A model generated the notes under the pieces. That model made no database searches. It worked only from the letters and a program-made list of their open reading frames with translations, and had not been told where the DNA came from. A DNA stretch of 64,000 nucleotides from Thalassotalea hakodatensis (GTDB lineage Bacteria; Pseudomonadota; Gammaproteobacteria; Enterobacterales; Alteromonadaceae). Both the position numbers and the translations under genes were made by a program. Within the stretch, counting starts at the first letter, position 1. The number at the start of each line of letters is the position of its first letter. Positions 54,009 to 64,000 of the stretch are shown in pieces. The stretch spans positions 2,636,066-2,700,065 of the forward strand of contig NZ_AP027365.1 of the NCBI RefSeq assembly GCF_030295995.1, read 5' to 3'.

Positions 54009-55175
54009 TTATACACCACATGCATATGCCAATGCTTTAGATTTAAGTATTGGCATTTTGTTTACCGTAGCAAGGCCAATATTTCGTAATGATTTAAGCA
54101 CAGGATTTTGGTTGCTAAAAGCAGCATAAAACATATCCATCGTTGTCATCATCATTAAATTGTCTTTACGGCGCATTTTTTCATAGTTAGCCAATACAGC
54201 AGGATCATGCCAACAGCGATTTTCACCAATAGCTTTTGCGATTACCGTTTGTAATGCTTTTACGTCTTTAAAACCAAGGTTTACCCCCTGCCCAGCTAAG
54301 GGGTTTATTGTATGGGCAGCATCGCCCAGTAGTAATACTCTGCCTTGTTGATATTGATTCGCATGTTGTCGTGTTAACGGAAATGCACCTTTATCAATCA
54401 CTCGAACATTACCAAGTTTCGTTGAAAAGTGTTGGTTAATTTCTTGCTGTAGTTGCTGGTTATTGAGATTAACAAGGCGAGCTAGTTCCGCCTTTTGATG
54501 ATACCAGACTAAAGAAGCGTATTTCCCTTTCATTGGTAGCATGGCAACAGGGCCAGTAGGTTGAAATTGTTGCCAGGTAATATCTTGTTGAGGTAATTCA
54601 GTTTCAACGTTGATCAACATGGCATCTTGACTATACCCCCAACCGGTAACGCCAATACCAGCAAGTTGACGTACTTGAGAGTTAGCGCCATCTGCTGCCA
54701 CAAGCAATGTTGTAGAAATTTTTTCAGAGCTTAGCGTCAAGTTAACAGCATCTGCACTTTGTTCTAACGTAACTAATGACTCAGGACATTTAAGCGTTAT
54801 ATTTTGATGCTCAGCAAGTTGTTGCCATAGCGATAATTGAATGAGTCTGTTCTCAACAATATGCCCTAAATAAGGTTGATCAATTTCTTTAGATGAAAAT
54901 TCTGTATACGCCTGTTCATGCTCCCAAACACCTAATCTTTTATACGGACAACTGCGCCAATTAGCAATTTGCTGCCATGCTTGCATTTGCTCAAGTAAAT
55001 GTTGCGAAGCAAGAGATATTGCAGACACACGTAAATCAAAAGGTTGTGATGGTTCAAATGCTTTCGGTTGGTGCTTTTCAATCACAGCTACCGTTAACCC
55101 TAACTCGGCCAACGCAAGAGCGCTTGTTGCTCCTACCATTCCTCCACCAACAACCACGCAGTCAAACTGATCCAT
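54009..55175 (-). CDS. ubiF: UbiH/UbiF/VisC family FAD-dependent monooxygenase, probably UbiF
   Basis: The 388-residue flavoprotein has the N-terminal GGGMVGA FAD site, the DG motif in VAADGANSQVR, and LLGDAAHTINPLAGQGVNLGF near 290. This group hydroxylates the ubiquinone ring. The position, divergent from miaB, is the same as ubiF in E. coli, which supports UbiF (C6 hydroxylase) over UbiH or UbiI. It is a single gene. Confidence 0.8.
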   Translation of the reverse strand: MDQFDCVVVGGGMVGATSALALAELGLTVAVIEKHQPKAFEPSQPFDLRVSAISLASQHLLEQMQAWQQIANWRSCPYKRLGVWEHEQAYTEFSSKEIDQPYLGHIVENRLIQLSLWQQLAEHQNITLKCPESLVTLEQSADAVNLTLSSEKISTTLLVAADGANSQVRQLAGIGVTGWGYSQDAMLINVETELPQQDITWQQFQPTGPVAMLPMKGKYASLVWYHQKAELARLVNLNNQQLQQEINQHFSTKLGNVRVIDKGAFPLTRQHANQYQQGRVLLLGDAAHTINPLAGQGVNLGFKDVKALQTVIAKAIGENRCWHDPAVLANYEKMRRKDNLMMMTTMDMFYAAFSNQNPVLKSLRNIGLATVNKMPILKSKALAYACGV

Positions 55176-55392
55176 TACTTGCTATTACCTTAAAATATTT
55201 ATCTCGCAAACATTCTAACCAACCCTAGCGGCTAATTCGATGATTATGATCATCAAAATGTCAACTAAGCATGATTTTTCAGCTTTATCGCTTGTTAAGC
55301 TAGCCACCTTGATAAAGAACGAGTAAAATACGCCCCCTGAAATTCTCTAGCATAAACTAGAATCAATTTTAATCGATAATAGGCATTTAAAA

Positions 55393-56844
55393 ATGAGCAA
55401 GAAGTTATTCATCAAAACCTGGGGCTGCCAAATGAACGAGTATGACTCGCAGAAAATGGCAGATTTACTCGACTCTACACATGGCTTTTCATTAGCTGAA
55501 GAAGCTGAAGACGCCGATGTTATTCTTTTGAATACTTGCTCTATCCGAGAAAAAGCCCAAGAAAAAGTGTTTCATCAACTTGGCCGATGGAAAAACCTTA
55601 AAGATCAGAAACCTGATTTAGTTATTGGTGTTGGTGGCTGTGTAGCCTCGCAGGAAGGTGATGCTATTCGTGCTCGCGCCCCTTATGTTGACATGGTATT
55701 TGGCCCTCAAACGTTACACCGCTTGCCTGAAATGATCCAACAAGTGAAAGGCGAACGTAGCCCTGTTGTTGATGTAAGTTTTCCCGAAATTGAAAAATTT
55801 GACCGTTTACCAGAGCCAAAAGCTGAAGGCCCTTCTGCTTTCGTTTCTATTATGGAAGGTTGTAGCAAGTACTGTACATTCTGTGTTGTCCCCTACACGC
55901 GTGGTGAAGAAGTTAGCCGACCATTAGATGATGTTCTCTATGAGATCGCACAACTTGCTGAACAAGGTGTGCGTGAAGTAAACTTACTTGGTCAGAATGT
56001 AAACGCCTACCGCGGTGATACCCACGATGGCAGTATTTGTCGTTTTTCTGATTTGATCCGCTTAATTGCAACAATCGATGGCATTGACCGTATTCGATAT
56101 ACCACATCGCATCCTGTAGAGTTTACAGACGATATTATTGACGTATATAAAGATGTACCAGAGCTTGTAAGTCATTTACATTTACCTGTACAAACCGGTT
56201 CAGATCGCATTTTAATGCAAATGAAGCGTGCGCACACTGCGTTGGAATATAAATCTAAAATTCGTCGTTTACGTAAAGCAAGACCAGATATTTGCATGTC
56301 GTCTGACTTTATTATTGGTTTTCCAGGGGAAACTAATGAAGACTTTGAAGCCACAATGAACTTGATCAAAGACATTGATTTTGATTTAAGCTTTAGCTTT
56401 ATTTACAGTGCACGTCCAGGTACACCAGCAGCTGATTTACCTGACGATATTACAGAAGATGTGAAAAAACAGCGGTTAGCAATTCTACAAGATCGTATTA
56501 ATCAACAAGCTTTGCGAATTGCACGCCAAATGTTAGATACTGAACAACGTATTTTAGTTGAAGGGCCATCTAAGAAAAATCCGATGGAATTACGTGGCCG
56601 TACTGAAAATAATCGCATTGTTAACTTTGAAGCACCGCATGCAGTCATCGGGCAGTTTGTAGACGTAAAAATTACCGATGTTTATGCCAATTCATTACGT
56701 GGCGAGTTAGTACGTATGGAAAAAGATATGGGCTTACGTATTGCACATTCGCCTGCAGATATTTTGTCAAATAGTCACCATAAATCAACAAATACTAGTA
56801 ACACTCGTATTGATGAACTAGGTGTAGGCACTTTTGCACCATAA
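55393..56844 (+). CDS. miaB: tRNA-2-methylthio-N6-dimethylallyladenosine synthase
   Basis: The 483-residue radical-SAM methylthiotransferase has three N-terminal Cys for the auxiliary cluster (WGCQMN, NTCSIRE, GGCVA), the radical-SAM [15 protein letters not shown] (Cys-x3-Cys-x2-Cys) and a C-terminal TRAM domain. It adds the methylthio group to i6A37 of tRNAs reading UNN codons. It is the first gene of the miaB-phoH-ybeY-corC-lnt series. Confidence 0.96.
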   Translation: MSKKLFIKTWGCQMNEYDSQKMADLLDSTHGFSLAEEAEDADVILLNTCSIREKAQEKVFHQLGRWKNLKDQKPDLVIGVGGCVASQEGDAIRARAPYVDMVFGPQTLHRLPEMIQQVKGERSPVVDVSFPEIEKFDRLPEPKAEGPSAFVSIMEGCSKYCTFCVVPYTRGEEVSRPLDDVLYEIAQLAEQGVREVNLLGQNVNAYRGDTHDGSICRFSDLIRLIATIDGIDRIRYTTSHPVEFTDDIIDVYKDVPELVSHLHLPVQTGSDRILMQMKRAHTALEYKSKIRRLRKARPDICMSSDFIIGFPGETNEDFEATMNLIKDIDFDLSFSFIYSARPGTPAADLPDDITEDVKKQRLAILQDRINQQALRIARQMLDTEQRILVEGPSKKNPMELRGRTENNRIVNFEAPHAVIGQFVDVKITDVYANSLRGELVRMEKDMGLRIAHSPADILSNSHHKSTNTSNTRIDELGVGTFAP

Positions 56845-56879
56845 TTTTCGCAGAGAATAGCAACAAATAGGATACTTTT

Positions 56880-57944
56880 TTGAGCAATATAGTTACCGAA
56901 AACCTCATATTAGAACCTGTTGATAACAGCAGGCAAGCTAACCTATGTGGGCCGATGGATGATAACCTTAAAGCCATTGAGCGCCGTTTAGGTGTGGAAA
57001 TAAGTTACCGTAGCAATAACTTTAAAGTTGTTGGCGAGCCAAAAAGTGCTGAAGCCGTTATAAAACTGCTGAAAGATTTATATGTTGAAACAGAAACGGT
57101 AAAAGGCAAACAACAAACCATAACCGATGAAATGGTACATTTAGCGATTGTTGATGCCAACGTATTAGAACAAGCACCATCGAAGGTAGATGTTGACTAC
57201 GAACAAATGGTGACGATTAAAACTAAACGGGGTTTAATTAAACCGCGTAATAAAAATCAATCAGCTTACGTTCAAAATGTATTAACCAATGACATTAGTT
57301 TTGGTATTGGTCCTGCTGGTACCGGTAAAACATATTTAGCGGTTGCCTGTGCCGTAGATGCTCTTGAACGCCAAGAGGTAAGGCGTATTTTATTAACTCG
57401 TCCTGCCGTTGAAGCGGGCGAAAAACTGGGTTTTTTACCTGGTGACTTATCACAAAAAGTCGACCCTTACTTACGTCCGCTTTACGATGCCTTATTTGAA
57501 ATGCTGGGCTTTGAAAAAGTTGAAAAGTTAATTGAACGTAGTGTCATTGAAATCGCCCCTCTTGCTTATATGCGTGGTAGAACATTAAACGACGCTTTTA
57601 TCATTCTTGATGAAAGCCAAAATACCACGGTAGAACAAATGAAAATGTTCTTAACTCGCATTGGTTTTAATTCTCGTGCGGTTATTACTGGTGATATTAC
57701 CCAAGTCGATTTACCGAGAGGACAAAAATCAGGGTTACGACACGCCATTGAAGTGCTCGATAACATACCCGGCGTTAGTTTTAATTTCTTTATGTCTAAA
57801 GATGTGGTTAGACACCCAGTAGTTGCTAGAATTGTAGAGGCTTATGAAGCACACGAAACAAAAATGAACCGTATTCGTGAAGCTAAAAAGCAACAAGCTG
57901 AGCTTGAAAAACAACAGCAAGCAGCACAGGATAAAAACGATTAA
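56880..57944 (+). CDS. ybeZ: PhoH family ATPase (YbeZ)
   Basis: The 354-residue protein has an N-terminal KH-like region and a PhoH ATPase domain: Walker A GPAGTGKTYL (about 144-153), Walker B FIILDESQNTT, and VITGDITQVDLP. It is a partner of the rRNA-maturation endonuclease YbeY. The start is a TTG at 56880 with AGGA upstream. It abuts ybeY without a gap. Confidence 0.92.
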   Translation: MSNIVTENLILEPVDNSRQANLCGPMDDNLKAIERRLGVEISYRSNNFKVVGEPKSAEAVIKLLKDLYVETETVKGKQQTITDEMVHLAIVDANVLEQAPSKVDVDYEQMVTIKTKRGLIKPRNKNQSAYVQNVLTNDISFGIGPAGTGKTYLAVACAVDALERQEVRRILLTRPAVEAGEKLGFLPGDLSQKVDPYLRPLYDALFEMLGFEKVEKLIERSVIEIAPLAYMRGRTLNDAFIILDESQNTTVEQMKMFLTRIGFNSRAVITGDITQVDLPRGQKSGLRHAIEVLDNIPGVSFNFFMSKDVVRHPVVARIVEAYEAHETKMNRIREAKKQQAELEKQQQAAQDKND

Positions 57945-58403
57945 ATGTCTCACCTTGTCGATTTACAAATAGCTTGTAATAAAAACAACCTACCTTTGCC
58001 TGCAGAGTTTCAAACGTGGGTTGATACCGCATTAAGCCATGTGAAAAATAGTTATGAGCTCACCATTCGACTTGTTGATGAGGCTGAAAGCCAGCAATTA
58101 AATCATCAATATCGTGATAAAGACAAGCCAACCAACGTATTATCTTTTCCTTTTGAAGTGCCTGATGGCGTTGATATTAACTTACTTGGTGATCTTATTA
58201 TTTGTACCTCTGTGGTTGAAACTGAAGCTAAACAACAGCAAAAGCCCTTAAATCACCATTGGGCTCATATGGTGATCCATGGCTGCTTGCATTTATTAGG
58301 TTATGACCATATATCTAGCGAAGAAGCACAAGAAATGGAAACAATAGAAATTGAAAAACTTGCTACACTAGGTATTAACAACCCTTACATTATTAGCGAG
58401 TAA
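57945..58403 (+). CDS. ybeY: rRNA maturation endonuclease YbeY
   Basis: This 152-residue metalloprotein has the zinc site [11 protein letters not shown] (about 110-120) and the family motif [15 protein letters not shown]. It takes part in 16S rRNA 3' end processing and ribosome quality control. The ATG immediately follows the ybeZ stop, so it is translationally coupled. Confidence 0.96.
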   Translation: MSHLVDLQIACNKNNLPLPAEFQTWVDTALSHVKNSYELTIRLVDEAESQQLNHQYRDKDKPTNVLSFPFEVPDGVDINLLGDLIICTSVVETEAKQQQKPLNHHWAHMVIHGCLHLLGYDHISSEEAQEMETIEIEKLATLGINNPYIISE

Positions 58404-58522
58404 TAATTGTTCTTTGATCTATTGCGATTTAACATAATCATCGAACATAAATTTTTCTTGAATTGTTTGCTAATTAAATAGACACTTAAAAACCGAGTTA
58501 CATAAGGAATACAGATTGCTCT

Positions 58523-59401
58523 ATGAGCGAAGATAGCCCCCACTCTAGTAACGGTTCTGCAAATAAATCGCTGATTGATAAATTCGTTCAGCTTTTTACT
58601 GGGGAACCGCAAAATAAAGAAGAATTGGTTGAGGTATTAAATGATGCCGAAGACCGTGAACTAATAAAGCCTGAAACCAAGCTTATGATTGAAGGCGTAT
58701 TAGAAGTTTCAGATATGCGTGTTAGGGATATTATGATCCCACGTTCACAAATGATCACCCTAGATATTAATACTCCGCTTAATGAATTGCTACCCGTCAT
58801 CATCGACTCAGGACACTCTCGTTTTCCAGTCATTAATGAAGACATTGATCACATTGAGGGTATTTTATTAGCAAAAGACCTACTCGCTTATGGTTTCGAA
58901 CAGCAAGCACCCTTAACCTCTTTACAAGAAGTGATCAGACAAGCGATCATTGTGCCTGAAAGCAAACGCGTAGAACCGTTATTAAAAGAGTTTCGATCTC
59001 AACGTTACCATATGGCAATTGTTGTTGATGAATATGGCGGTGTGTCTGGGGTCGTTACCATTGAAGATATTCTTGAGTTAATCGTTGGTGAAATAGAAGA
59101 TGAAACCGATGATGAAATTGAAGAAGATATAAAATATTTAGCGGGTAATGTTTACCAAGTAAAAGCATTAACAGAGCTCGATGATTTTATGGAATACTTT
59201 AATTGCCAACTTGATGAAGGCGACTCTGATACCATTGGTGGAGTAGTACTTCATACTTTTGGCCATATGCCGCGTAAAGGTGAAGAAGTCACTATCAACA
59301 AATTTGAATATAAAGTAACCTCTGCTGACAGTCGCCGTTTACAAACCTTACAAGTTACCGTACCTAAGAACCATAAAGTAAATGGTAAACCTTCCGAATA
59401 G
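58523..59401 (+). CDS. ybeX: CorC/YbeX family CBS-domain protein
   Basis: The 292-residue soluble protein has two CBS repeats (MIPRSQMITLDINTPLNELL; HSRFPVINEDIDHIEGILLAKDL; VVDEYGGVSGVVTIEDILELIVG) and a C-terminal CorC_HlyC domain. It was earlier linked to magnesium/cobalt efflux and, more recently, to ribosome metabolism with ybeY/ybeZ. It is followed five bases later by lnt. Confidence 0.93.
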   Translation: MSEDSPHSSNGSANKSLIDKFVQLFTGEPQNKEELVEVLNDAEDRELIKPETKLMIEGVLEVSDMRVRDIMIPRSQMITLDINTPLNELLPVIIDSGHSRFPVINEDIDHIEGILLAKDLLAYGFEQQAPLTSLQEVIRQAIIVPESKRVEPLLKEFRSQRYHMAIVVDEYGGVSGVVTIEDILELIVGEIEDETDDEIEEDIKYLAGNVYQVKALTELDDFMEYFNCQLDEGDSDTIGGVVLHTFGHMPRKGEEVTINKFEYKVTSADSRRLQTLQVTVPKNHKVNGKPSE

Positions 59402-59406
59402 CACAA

Positions 59407-61002
59407 ATGCTTAAAACGTTCATCAACAAACTAGGCACCATTCGCATTGGTGCCGTGTTGTCTAATTCTTCGCTTTGGATAAGTGCGTTTCTTGGTGCCA
59501 GCTTGGTTTTTGCTTATGCTCCTTTTTCGCAATGGTGGCTAAGCTGGCTTGTTTTACCTATATGGTTTATTTATGTAAATAATCAGTGTGCTAACAGTCC
59601 CTCTTTTATCAAAGATTGCACTAAACATGGCTTCGCTTTCGGTGTTGGTTGGTTTTCTGCTGGCATTAGTTGGGTGCATGTCAGTATTGCTGAGTTTGGT
59701 GGTATGCCGTTAGTTGTCTCTGTCGCTATTATGTTTTTGCTTTGCTTATATTTAGCGATATACCCTGCTCTGGCGTTGTTTCTCACCGCCAAAATATCAG
59801 AGTTGATATGTAAACGTATTCAATGGTGGTTATTAGCACCCATTTGGTTATTTACAGAATACCTTCGCAGTGTAGTGCTCACAGGCTTCCCTTGGCTTTC
59901 TATTGGTTACACACAAATTGATTCCCCCCTAGCTTCGCTTGCCCCTATTATTGGTGAAATCGGCTTAACATTTACCGTTATATTTATCGCTGGTTTAACA
60001 GTGGATCTGTTCATAACGAAAAAAACTAAGCTTATTATAATACCGACAGTTATTTTAGGAGCCGTGGTTTGGCTCAGCCAATCAATTGAATGGGTCACCC
60101 CTACAGGTAAATCTAAACGTGTTGCTTTAGTGCAAGGTAATATTGCTCAGTCAATCAAATGGGAGCCAGAACAGCAGTGGCCTACCATGCTTAAGTACTT
60201 GGATTTAAGTCGAAAACATTATGATGCAGACATTATTATCTGGCCAGAGTCTGCAATTCCTGCCATAGAAACCATGAGCAGTACACAAGAATTTTTAGAT
60301 ATTGCCAATCAGTCTGCAAGTGTTAACAATGCAGCGATTATCACCGGGATCATTAATTATCATTTTGAATCAAAGCACTATTTTAATAGTTTAGTTGTGC
60401 TTGGCAATGAAACGGCCAATGATCAACAAGGTGGTTATTATTACAATCACAAAAACCGCTACGATAAGAATCATTTATTACCCATTGGCGAATTTGTACC
60501 TTTTGGCGACTTACTCAGACCATTAGCACCTTTTTTTAACTTACCCATGTCATCTTTTACCCGCGGGGATTACGTGCAGCAAAACTTGCAAGCACATGAT
60601 ACTAGATTATTAGCATTAATTTGTTTTGAAATTGCCTTCGCCGACCAACTTAGCGCAAACTTTTCAGCCAACAGTGACTTTTTGCTTACCGTCAGCAATG
60701 ATGCATGGTTTGGCAATTCTCATGGCCCGCACCAACATATGGAAATAGCACGAATGCGCGCACTTGAATTCGGTCGGCCATTACTTCGTTCAACAAATAC
60801 CGGGATCACAGCAATCACCAATCATTTAGGTGAGTTCACCAGTATATTACCGCAGTTTACTCAAGACGTTTTAAAGCAAGATGTGACATTAGTCACAGGC
60901 ATAACACCCTATGCCCGTTATGGAAATACACCACTTTATGTTATTTCATTTCTATTAGTGCTATGTGTTCTGATACGAAATTTACGTATTGGTAAATTAT
61001 AA
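59407..61002 (+). CDS. lnt: Apolipoprotein N-acyltransferase
   Basis: The 531-residue protein has several N-terminal membrane helices (about 25-215) and a nitrilase domain with catalytic residues Glu (IIWPESAIP), Lys (KNRYDKNHLLPIGEFVPFGD) and Cys (LICFEIAF). It transfers the third acyl chain onto the N-terminal Cys of lipoproteins in the inner membrane. It is the last gene of the miaB-lnt series. Confidence 0.95.
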   Translation: MLKTFINKLGTIRIGAVLSNSSLWISAFLGASLVFAYAPFSQWWLSWLVLPIWFIYVNNQCANSPSFIKDCTKHGFAFGVGWFSAGISWVHVSIAEFGGMPLVVSVAIMFLLCLYLAIYPALALFLTAKISELICKRIQWWLLAPIWLFTEYLRSVVLTGFPWLSIGYTQIDSPLASLAPIIGEIGLTFTVIFIAGLTVDLFITKKTKLIIIPTVILGAVVWLSQSIEWVTPTGKSKRVALVQGNIAQSIKWEPEQQWPTMLKYLDLSRKHYDADIIIWPESAIPAIETMSSTQEFLDIANQSASVNNAAIITGIINYHFESKHYFNSLVVLGNETANDQQGGYYYNHKNRYDKNHLLPIGEFVPFGDLLRPLAPFFNLPMSSFTRGDYVQQNLQAHDTRLLALICFEIAFADQLSANFSANSDFLLTVSNDAWFGNSHGPHQHMEIARMRALEFGRPLLRSTNTGITAITNHLGEFTSILPQFTQDVLKQDVTLVTGITPYARYGNTPLYVISFLLVLCVLIRNLRIGKL

Positions 61003-61078
61003 ACAAGTCCCCACACTATAATTTCTACTAAATCCTGTTAAGATTAAAAAACGCACTCTTAATACATATAATAAAAAC

Positions 61079-62752
61079 ATGAAATATACACAGCTAATCG
61101 CATTGAGTTTAACTTCGGTTTTAAGCACGATTGCATCTGCACAAACAACGCTAATTACCAATATAAATGGTTATACCATCAATAATGATACCGTAACGCG
61201 GTTTGCAGCGATAAAGTTTAACGATGATACCATCGAACAAATTTATCAAAAAAACCACCGTCCAATTAACTGCAATGGTTGTATAGTTATTGATGGAAAA
61301 GGCAAAACTATGTTACCTGGCTTAATTGATGCTCACGGGCATGTATTAAGTTATGGTGAAAGTTTAATGCAAGCAGATTTAACCCCAGCGAAAAGCGAAA
61401 AAGAAGCGGTTGAAGCAACGCTAACCTACGCCAATAGCAATAAAAATTTAACGTGGATCAAAGGCCGAGGGTGGAACCAAACACAATGGCTGAAAAATGC
61501 TTTTCCAACCGCAGCTTCCTTAGATAAATTTTTTCCCAATAAACCTGTTTGGTTAAGCCGCGTTGACGGACATGCTGGCTGGGCAAATACTAAAGCAATG
61601 GCGTTAGCAGGTATAACTAAACAGACCAAGGCACCACAAGGAGGTGAAATTATTCGCGATAAAAATGGTAACGCTACCGGTGTTTTTATTGATAACGCCA
61701 TGAAACTCATTGAAAAAAATATTGCGCCATTAACCTTAGCTGAGCAAAAAACAATATTAGAGAACGCGATGAATTCACTCGCAGCTCAAGGGTTAACCAG
61801 CGTACATGATGCCGGCATTGACAGTAATAATCTCGAAGCTTATTTGCAAATGTCGGGCAATAATAATATGGCAATTCGCATTAATGCCATGCTTTACCTC
61901 CCTTCTCCTGATTGGCAACAAACACTAAAATACGGCACATTTAGCACTGACAATGATATGCTGCAATTTAATAGCGTAAAAATTCAAGCTGACGGTGCGC
62001 TTGGTAGTAGAGGGGCGGCACTCATTGAAGATTATTCAGATCAACATGGTCATCGCGGTTTGCTATTGCATACCCAAGAAGATTTCGAACGCTACGTAAA
62101 AACTGCGATGAAAGAAGGTTTCCAAGTCAACACGCATGCCATTGGTGATAATGCGAATAAAATTGTATTAGACAATTACGAAAAAAATATTGCTAACAGC
62201 AAAACTCAACACTTACGCCACCGCGTAGAACACGCACAAGTACTAAGGTTAAAAGATATTCCGCGTTTTAATGAGTTAAACGTTATCGCATCCATGCAAG
62301 CAACGCATGCAACCTCTGATAAAAATATGGCTAGCGACCGACTCGGCGAAGATAGAATTAAGGGCGCATACGCATGGCGAAAATTACTGAATGCTAATGC
62401 TATTATCGCCGCTGGTTCAGACTTTCCCGTTGAATCCCCTAACCCGTTTTTCGGCTTACACGCTTCAATTACCAGACAAGATAAGCAAAACTTACCTGAA
62501 GGTGGTTGGATAAAAGAAGAGAAGATGACGAGAGAAGAAGCATTACGAAGCTTCACTATTGATGCCGCCTATTCAGGCCATCAAGAGGATATCATTGGCT
62601 CACTAAGTAAAGGGAAAAAAGCCGACTTCATTATCATTGATAACGACTTCTTTACCATGCCAGAGCAAGATATTTGGCAAATTAAAGTGCTTGAAACCTG
62701 GGTCAATGGTAAAAAAGTCTATGTAGCAGGTAGCAACTCAGACCAAATCTAA
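61079..62752 (+). CDS. Periplasmic amidohydrolase (YtcJ/Amidohydro_3 type)
   Basis: The 557-residue protein has a signal peptide (about 1-21, ASAQ), the metal site LPGLIDAHGHV (about 83-93), an NTHAIGDNAN His, a HRVEHAQVL His region, and AAGSDFPVESPNPFFGLHA with the catalytic Asp. It belongs to the metal-dependent hydrolases acting on amides; substrate is unknown. It is a single gene, 76 bases downstream of lnt. Confidence 0.87.
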   Translation: MKYTQLIALSLTSVLSTIASAQTTLITNINGYTINNDTVTRFAAIKFNDDTIEQIYQKNHRPINCNGCIVIDGKGKTMLPGLIDAHGHVLSYGESLMQADLTPAKSEKEAVEATLTYANSNKNLTWIKGRGWNQTQWLKNAFPTAASLDKFFPNKPVWLSRVDGHAGWANTKAMALAGITKQTKAPQGGEIIRDKNGNATGVFIDNAMKLIEKNIAPLTLAEQKTILENAMNSLAAQGLTSVHDAGIDSNNLEAYLQMSGNNNMAIRINAMLYLPSPDWQQTLKYGTFSTDNDMLQFNSVKIQADGALGSRGAALIEDYSDQHGHRGLLLHTQEDFERYVKTAMKEGFQVNTHAIGDNANKIVLDNYEKNIANSKTQHLRHRVEHAQVLRLKDIPRFNELNVIASMQATHATSDKNMASDRLGEDRIKGAYAWRKLLNANAIIAAGSDFPVESPNPFFGLHASITRQDKQNLPEGGWIKEEKMTREEALRSFTIDAAYSGHQEDIIGSLSKGKKADFIIIDNDFFTMPEQDIWQIKVLETWVNGKKVYVAGSNSDQI

Positions 62753-62763
62753 CACAACATGCA

Positions 62764-62813
62764 TAAAAAAAGAGTTACCCGATCCAATCAAAACATGAAC
62801 GGAAGGTAACTCT
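62764..62813 (-). terminator. Intrinsic terminator after proA
   Basis: AGAGTTACC and GGTAACTCT form a 9-bp stem with a 25-base loop. On the minus strand, a run of seven T follows. It lies 20 bases past the proA stop. Confidence 0.7.
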
Positions 62814-62832
62814 CTTATCAAGCGTTTATTAA

Positions 62833-64000
62833 TTAGGCTCTTACTTGCCCGGTTCCATTGACTAAAAACTTTTCAGTGGTAAGCGATTCAATGCCCATTG
62901 GGCCGTAGGCGTGCAACTTAGTAGTGGCAATACCAATTTCAGCACCTAAACCTAATTCAGAACCATCAGAAAAACGAGAAGAGGCATTAACCATAACAAC
63001 TGACGCATCAACTACTTGTTGGAAAATAGCTGCTGTTTCATTATTCTCAGTACAAATCACTTCAGTGTGATTACTACCAAAGTCATCAATGTGTTTAATT
63101 GCCTTTTCAAGGCTATCAACAACTTTCACTGAAATTTCTAGACTTAAGTATTCTTCACCAAAACCAGTATTTTCGATCGGTTTAAATGAACTAAAGTACT
63201 GACTTATATCACTTTCACCATTTACCGTAACCTGCTCTTTTTCGAAGGTTTCATTCACCATCGGAAGAAAACGCTCTGCGATATCTTTATGCACGACTAA
63301 ACCTTCAAGAGCATTACAAACGCCAGGTCGTTGAGTTTTGCCATTAACAAGAATGTTAAGGGCTTTTTCTAGATCGGCATCTTTATCAACATACAAATGG
63401 CAAACGCCTTTATAGTGTTGAATAACGGGAATTTTACTATTTTCACTCACAAAATTTATTAACCCTTCGCCCCCTCTTGGGATGACTAAATCAATATATT
63501 GCTTTAAGGTTAATAATTCATTGAGAAGTGCTCTATTTGGATCAGGAATAACTGAGACAATAGACGTTGGTAAATCATACTTTTTCAACACACTTTGCAG
63601 TGCATCAGCAATTGCTAAGCTAGAACTCAGTGCTTCTTTACCACCACGCAAAATCACGGCATTACCTGATTTAATGCACAACCCTGCCGCATCAGCAGTA
63701 ACATTTGGCCTAGCCTCGTAAATCATACATATTACGCCTAATGGTACGCGCATTTTTTGAATATCTATGCCATTCGGTCGCGTTTCTATCAGGCGAGTGG
63801 TGCCGACAACATCAGGTAAGTGAGCAACTGTTTCTAAGCCAACAGCCATATCTTCGATGCGTTGAGCAGTTAACGTTAAACGGTCAATCATGGCATCAGA
63901 CAACCCGTTGTCACGCGCATTTGCTAAATCTTCACTGTTGGCGTTTAATATTTCATCTTGTCTTATTCTTAATGCGTTCGCCATGTCGCTAAGTAATGCT
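62833..64000 (-). CDS. proA: Gamma-glutamyl phosphate reductase (5' end outside window)
   Basis: The frame is open through the right edge of the window (ALLSDMANALRI...), so an ATG at 63984 is internal and the N-terminus is missing. Family motifs include GLSDAMIDRLTLT, MRVPLGVICMIYEARPNVTADAAGLCIKSGNAVILRGG, and the catalytic Cys in KTQRPGVCNALEG. It reduces gamma-glutamyl phosphate to the semialdehyde in proline synthesis. proB is expected beyond the window. Confidence 0.94.
   Translation of the reverse strand, partial: ALLSDMANALRIRQDEILNANSEDLANARDNGLSDAMIDRLTLTAQRIEDMAVGLETVAHLPDVVGTTRLIETRPNGIDIQKMRVPLGVICMIYEARPNVTADAAGLCIKSGNAVILRGGKEALSSSLAIADALQSVLKKYDLPTSIVSVIPDPNRALLNELLTLKQYIDLVIPRGGEGLINFVSENSKIPVIQHYKGVCHLYVDKDADLEKALNILVNGKTQRPGVCNALEGLVVHKDIAERFLPMVNETFEKEQVTVNGESDISQYFSSFKPIENTGFGEEYLSLEISVKVVDSLEKAIKHIDDFGSNHTEVICTENNETAAIFQQVVDASVVMVNASSRFSDGSELGLGAEIGIATTKLHAYGPMGIESLTTEKFLVNGTGQVRA

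Overview
The window looks like chromosome of a marine, probably cold-adapted gammaproteobacterium of the Alteromonadales, most likely Colwelliaceae (Colwellia/Thalassotalea-like). This is inferred from the AT-rich sequence, gammaproteobacterial housekeeping gene orders (hemA-prfA-prmC-sirB2-sirB1-kdsA; lolB-ispE-prs-rplY-pth-ychF; ubiF divergent from miaB-phoH-ybeY-corC-lnt), a 'marine proteobacterial' class GN sortase with its dedicated target, and a PEP-CTERM protein. No database search was possible, so the family names rest on motif recognition.

Layout. 1-12 kb: accessory and small-family genes (SatD-like end, DUF3307, metallophosphoesterase, PadR/HAAS pair, PAS chemoreceptor, EamA exporter, S10 carboxypeptidase, small Trp-rich protein, SDR/DCC pair, Bax-like glucosaminidase). 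12-34 kb: a repeat-rich accessory region. It holds three near-identical 1277-bp IS4-family (IS10-like) insertion sequences. Each has a 9-bp target duplication of the form CCC-NNN-GGG, and each lies inside one of two families of MITE-like repeats (MITE-1 about 310 bp, MITE-2 about 267 bp). Between them are an AraC/AhpD-like divergent pair, a TonB receptor, the GN sortase operon, an XRE regulator, PhnA, an esterase divergent from a CadC-like regulator, a PEP-CTERM protein, and a pterin operon folK-(MITE-1)-folX-folE-folM. 34-38 kb: a BNR-repeat lipoprotein, a GFA protein, a TolB-like protein and a REP-like hairpin. 38-50 kb: core genes for LPS Kdo synthesis, translation termination, haem, isoprenoids, PRPP, L25 and peptidyl-tRNA hydrolase. 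50.9-52.2 kb: a tRNA operon (Met, Leu, Gln, Gln, Leu) interleaved with tRNA-Leu-derived repeats. 52-64 kb: MarR, an EAL phosphodiesterase, ubiF, the miaB-lnt cluster, an amidohydrolase and the C-terminal part of proA.

Most notable observations: (1) the IS repeatedly hits the same CCC-NNN-GGG motif inside MITEs, and an unoccupied MITE-1 copy at 33.7-34.0 kb shows the pre-insertion state; (2) MITE ends supply stop codons, and in two cases C-terminal residues, to three genes (AraC-like, CadC-like, folK); (3) the tRNA-Leu genes are preceded by 94- to 102-bp repeats that keep the 5' half of tRNA-Leu but have an enlarged anticodon region, and the second is followed by 163-164-bp repeats ending in the exact tRNA-Leu 3' end, resembling the E. 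coli tyrT/rtT arrangement.
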